The notes under the pieces are model-generated. The model saw only the letters and a program-made list of their open reading frames with translations. It did not search any database and had not been told where the DNA came from. This document shows, one piece after another, positions 60,848-64,000 of a DNA stretch of 64,000 nt. How positions within the stretch are numbered: position 1 is the stretch's first letter; each line of letters starts with the position of its first letter. The stretch covers positions 868,001-932,000 of the forward strand of contig SMMW01000650.1 of the NCBI GenBank assembly GCA_004794655.1. Reading direction: 5' to 3'. The position numbers and the translations under genes were made by a program. This DNA is from Marisa cornuarietis. Taxonomy: Eukaryota; Mollusca; Gastropoda; Architaenioglossa; Ampullariidae.

Positions 60848-63800
60848 TAACTAATAATAATAAATGCAAAATGTATATAGCATACACTCACACGCATGCT
60901 CTTGACGCTTAAGAACAAGGAGACATTGGGAACAAACAAATGAACGATGGAAGGATAAACAACAGTACTGATGACAAAGGACAAATCTAAACACGTAAAG
61001 AGGATTCTGAAAGTATCACAATTTAGCAAAAGGAAGACAAGGAGGTAAGTACCAATAAACGGAAAAGTGGGAAAGGGTGTGAAAAAGGACTAGGATTGTG
61101 GACTGTTGTTAGGAGTAATGCTCAAGTGGCGCGTTTTTCAGTGCACATTTAAAGGATTCAATAGCGAGTAGGAGGCGGATATGAAAAAGGGAGTGAATTC
61201 CATTGTTTCACTGCACAGTAACTAAAAATCCTGTGACCATATGTTGTTCTGGTGACAAGAATAGGAGTGGAGTTGTCTAGCTGGGATGTAAGGGAAGAAA
61301 AGTTCAGAGAAATAGGGCAGGAGCCAGAACAAAACTTAAAACAGTTTGCATTGATTAGAGCCAGTGTAGAAAATGGAGATTAGTGACATGGTCCTCTTTC
61401 TTGGTCTAAGCACCAGACATGCGACAGGATTTTGTACTTTCTGGAGTTTACGAAGAAGATATTCAGGGCAGCCAGCAAGTAAGGAGTTGCAGTAATCAAG
61501 CCGAGAAAGAACAAACACACAGACAAGAGTGTTAGTGAGTGTAGAGAGAATGTGACAAATGGCAGTGATCTTATAGAGCTCATAATAGGCAGACTGACAG
61601 ATAGCTGTAACTTGTTTATCAAGAGTCATGTCTACAGTGACAATGAATCCCAGATTCCTGACGGATGATGCAAAGGTGATGGTTTCGTCCACCTTGGCGG
61701 ACAAACAAGTGAAGATGGATTTCTTCTTGAGAATAGGAGGGCTTTCATTTTATTATCATTTAGTTTAATTTTGTTTCCATCCAGTCCTTGTCATCGCTGA
61801 TACAGGCTTCTATGGTGCTAGTAGCAGAGTGAAACTCAACCAGTGGAATGAAGTAGTACAGTTGCGTGTCATCAGCATCCTGTCAGTGAGATAAGAGTGA
61901 AACCATGCAAGTGCAGGTCCAGAAATTCTGTAGAGTCTTTGAAGGAGCCGAGAGTGGTTGACAGTGTTGAAAGCAGCAGACAGGTCCAGCAGAGTTAAGG
62001 CAGAAACATCACCACTGTCAAGGGAAGATAATATGTTGGTGGTCACTTTAATTAGAATAGTTTTGTTATTGTGAAAAGGGCGGTAGTTATTCATGTTGAA
62101 GTCAAGCATGGATTTCTTAAGGAGTGGCCTCACCGGGGAATTTTAAACGATGGGGAAACACCTGATGACAAGCTGACATTTACAATGCTTGTGATGGCAG
62201 GAATTCAAATATTTAAGCAGTCAGGAAGAAGGTTTGTGGGCATTGAGTCTAACTGGCAAGTTGTTGGCTTGGCTTTCAGAATAATCACCTTTATATCAGC
62301 ATTGGAGACTGGTCAAAGAGCATCCTGGAACAACATTGCAAGAGATGATGTCAGGTGCAGAGATCATATCCAGTGATCGAATCTTTTATATCTTTTTAGT
62401 GAAATAATCACAGAACACTTGTTGCAGGTGTGAAGCAGGAAAGGCAGTAGACAGTTGCTTTGCTAATTCCAGTAATTCAACTGCAGATGTTGAAAAGCTC
62501 ATTGGTGGAGGTGGAATTATTTGGGCCTGAGGATATGTTTTGGCCTTGATGATGCATTTTGCAATGTATCGCTTTGTGGTGTTATAAGTCTTTTTGTGGA
62601 TGGTGAGACCAGTCTTCAGCCAAACAGGTTCAGCTCACCGGCAAGTGCACTTCTGGTCACAGAGCTCAACAGTCAGTCGTCCCTTGCCTGGCACCTGGCG
62701 TTGGGGGGAGCACATGGATAGACGCTGCAGCTGACAGGGCCCGCCACTCTTGGACAATAGTCAGCAGGTCCTGTACAGGAAGACCAGTCCAGTCTTTGAC
62801 GTTCGTAAGCCAGTTCTTTCTCTGGCCACCGCGGCGTCGGCCACCCTCCAAGGTGCCTTGAAGGATAGTCTTCGACAAGGTGTCGTGCCGGGTTACATGA
62901 CCAAAGAAGACCAGCTTACATCGCTTGACTGTTGATAGTAGAGGTTCCTGGTGTCCTACGAGTGGGGCAATCTTGTTTCTTACAAAGTCGTTGGTTTTAT
63001 GTTGTTTGTATGAGATCCGGAGCAGCCTCCTCAGACACTTGTGCTCGAATGCCTGGATTCTCCTTTCTGTTTCGGCGAGCAGAGTCCACGTGTCGCATCC
63101 GTAGAGCAGGATCAGCACTACCAGGGATTTGTATAGCCTGTACTTGGTAGTGAACCTTATCTTGTGGCTATGCCAGATCCTATCTAGCCTAACAGAGCTC
63201 AACACAGATATGCAAATACCAAAGTGCACATTTGGACCGGGGCATTAGATGTCAAGACACTGGGGCGTGATCATCATCCACTCTGCACAAAACACAGTCA
63301 AGTTGCTCAACAGAGGGTGGCTGGAACAGCACTATCTGCAGTTGTGCTTTGAACGTGTCTATCAACAGTGCGTAATGAGCGAGTGGGTCTAAAAAGTGGC
63401 AGCAATGATGGGCATTTGGGATCAAATTAAATCAGTACAAAGTAATGGTCAGATAAGAGATCTTGAGAAACATCAGCTGACTTCACTAATTGGTCATCAG
63501 GTCGTTACATGACCCAGTCTCTTTTGTGAGTGGGCTGCATCATGGACTGGACGAGATGAAATGTGAGCAACAATTCTGACATGTTTACAGTGTCAGGATG
63601 AGACTTGCTGTCAAAATGCACATTAACATCTCCAAGGAGCACTGCGGGTCCATTGAGTGCATTGCTATAGTCCAATAGATCATGAAAATCTGAGACAAAA
63701 GTAGAGGCTTTGAGTTAGTTCTTGACACTCAGAGGGGGGTCTATAGATGGCGAACAGGTACATCGACCAACATGAAGCAGAAAAAGAGCCTTCTACACAT

Positions 63801-64000
63801 TCAAAAGACGCATGTGGGAATGATAAAGCAGTAGTAAAAGACAGGTAATTGGCAAATGATGATTTGTAGAAAATAGCAATGCCATCCCCACGTGTACGAC
63901 GGGAACGATTTCAGGCAGCAGCCCACTGGAGTTAGATCACACACCCTCTCATCGCCTTGCTGTTTAAGCTAAGTCTCAGTGATGATAAAATATCGAGGTG
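60848..64000 (-). mobile_element. L2/CR1-like LINE, nearly full length, interrupted and degenerate
   Basis: Read on the minus strand from the right edge: an endonuclease with GDGIAIFYKSSFANYL (near 63890), AIYRPPSE, and LLGDVNVHFDSKSHPDTVN followed by HLVQSMMQPTH; a spacer; an RT with RPLLKKSMLDFNMNNYRP, LLDLSAAFNTVNHSRLLQRL, ALAWFHSYLTDR, ASSVRNLGFIVTVDMTLDKQ and LSRLDYCNSLLAGCPEYLLR. The end near 61200-61300 reads THGHRIF-like residues followed by CAVKQWNSLPFSYPPP. A 3' UTR finishes in an ATT-rich tail at about 60848. Stops and frameshifts are present. It is interrupted at 62672-63191 by another LINE. Confidence 0.88.
62672..63191 (-). mobile_element. 5'-truncated LINE inserted into the L2-like LINE
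   Basis: Flanked by the perfect 13-bp duplication ACAGAGCTCAACA (62659-62671 and 63192-63204). The minus strand encodes the RT carboxyl part without stops: TTKYRLYKSLVVLILLYGCD, TWTLLAETERRIQAFEHKCL, FGHVTRHDTLSKTILQGTLE and GGRRRGGQRKNW. Its 3' terminus is shared with 48256-49085. The open frame and intact duplication indicate a relatively young insertion. Confidence 0.9.

Noticed and set aside
62666..63229. 187-residue open frame as a gene
   Set aside because: It is a nested LINE: residues match RT carboxyl regions and the insertion is framed by a 13-bp duplication.

Overview
The window looks like animal nuclear DNA: AT-rich, with intron-dense genes using GT-AG splicing and many retrotransposon and DNA-transposon remnants. 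The protein families and LINE types suggest a marine invertebrate, most likely a mollusc (perhaps a gastropod). That assignment is inference, because no species-diagnostic sequence was identified.

Three protein-coding genes are supported. (1) At 1-1770, minus strand, is the 5' part of a DALRD3-like gene, cut by the window edge. (2) At 10263-44921, minus strand, is a complete polybromo-1 (PBRM1/BAF180) gene. I placed 39 coding exons whose phases agree throughout and sum to 5187 nt (1728 codons plus stop): six bromodomains, two BAH domains, an HMG box and a Pro/Gly/Gln-rich C-terminus. (3) At 46042-59438, plus strand, is a complete nucleostemin-type GTPase gene (GNL3). Its 17 coding exons sum to 1848 nt (615 residues) and have the circularly permuted GTPase motif order.

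PBRM1 and GNL3 are divergent. About 150 bp separates the likely PBRM1 5' non-coding exon from the GNL3 start codon. Human PBRM1 and GNL3 are also adjacent and head-to-head on 3p21.1, so this is probably an ancient bidirectional-promoter pair. The interval carries a YY1-type motif, a ZNF143-like motif and a CACGTG E-box. One gene encodes a SWI/SNF (PBAF) chromatin subunit and the other a nucleolar GTPase for ribosome biogenesis; both are growth-related housekeeping genes.

Most remaining sequence is introns and mobile elements. These include a degenerate LINE (5.3-7.6 kb), a relative with an internal deletion inside PBRM1 (19.7-20.9 kb), and a mariner in PBRM1 (39.1-40.5 kb) that itself contains a small LINE tail. 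A hAT element in GNL3 (54.7-57.0 kb) has 8-bp target duplications. An L2/CR1-like LINE at the right end (60.8-64.0 kb) is interrupted by a second LINE flanked by a 13-bp duplication. There are also MITE-like and foldback repeats, a U6 snRNA pseudogene and several small tandem duplications. No CRISPR array, operon, rRNA or convincing tRNA was seen.
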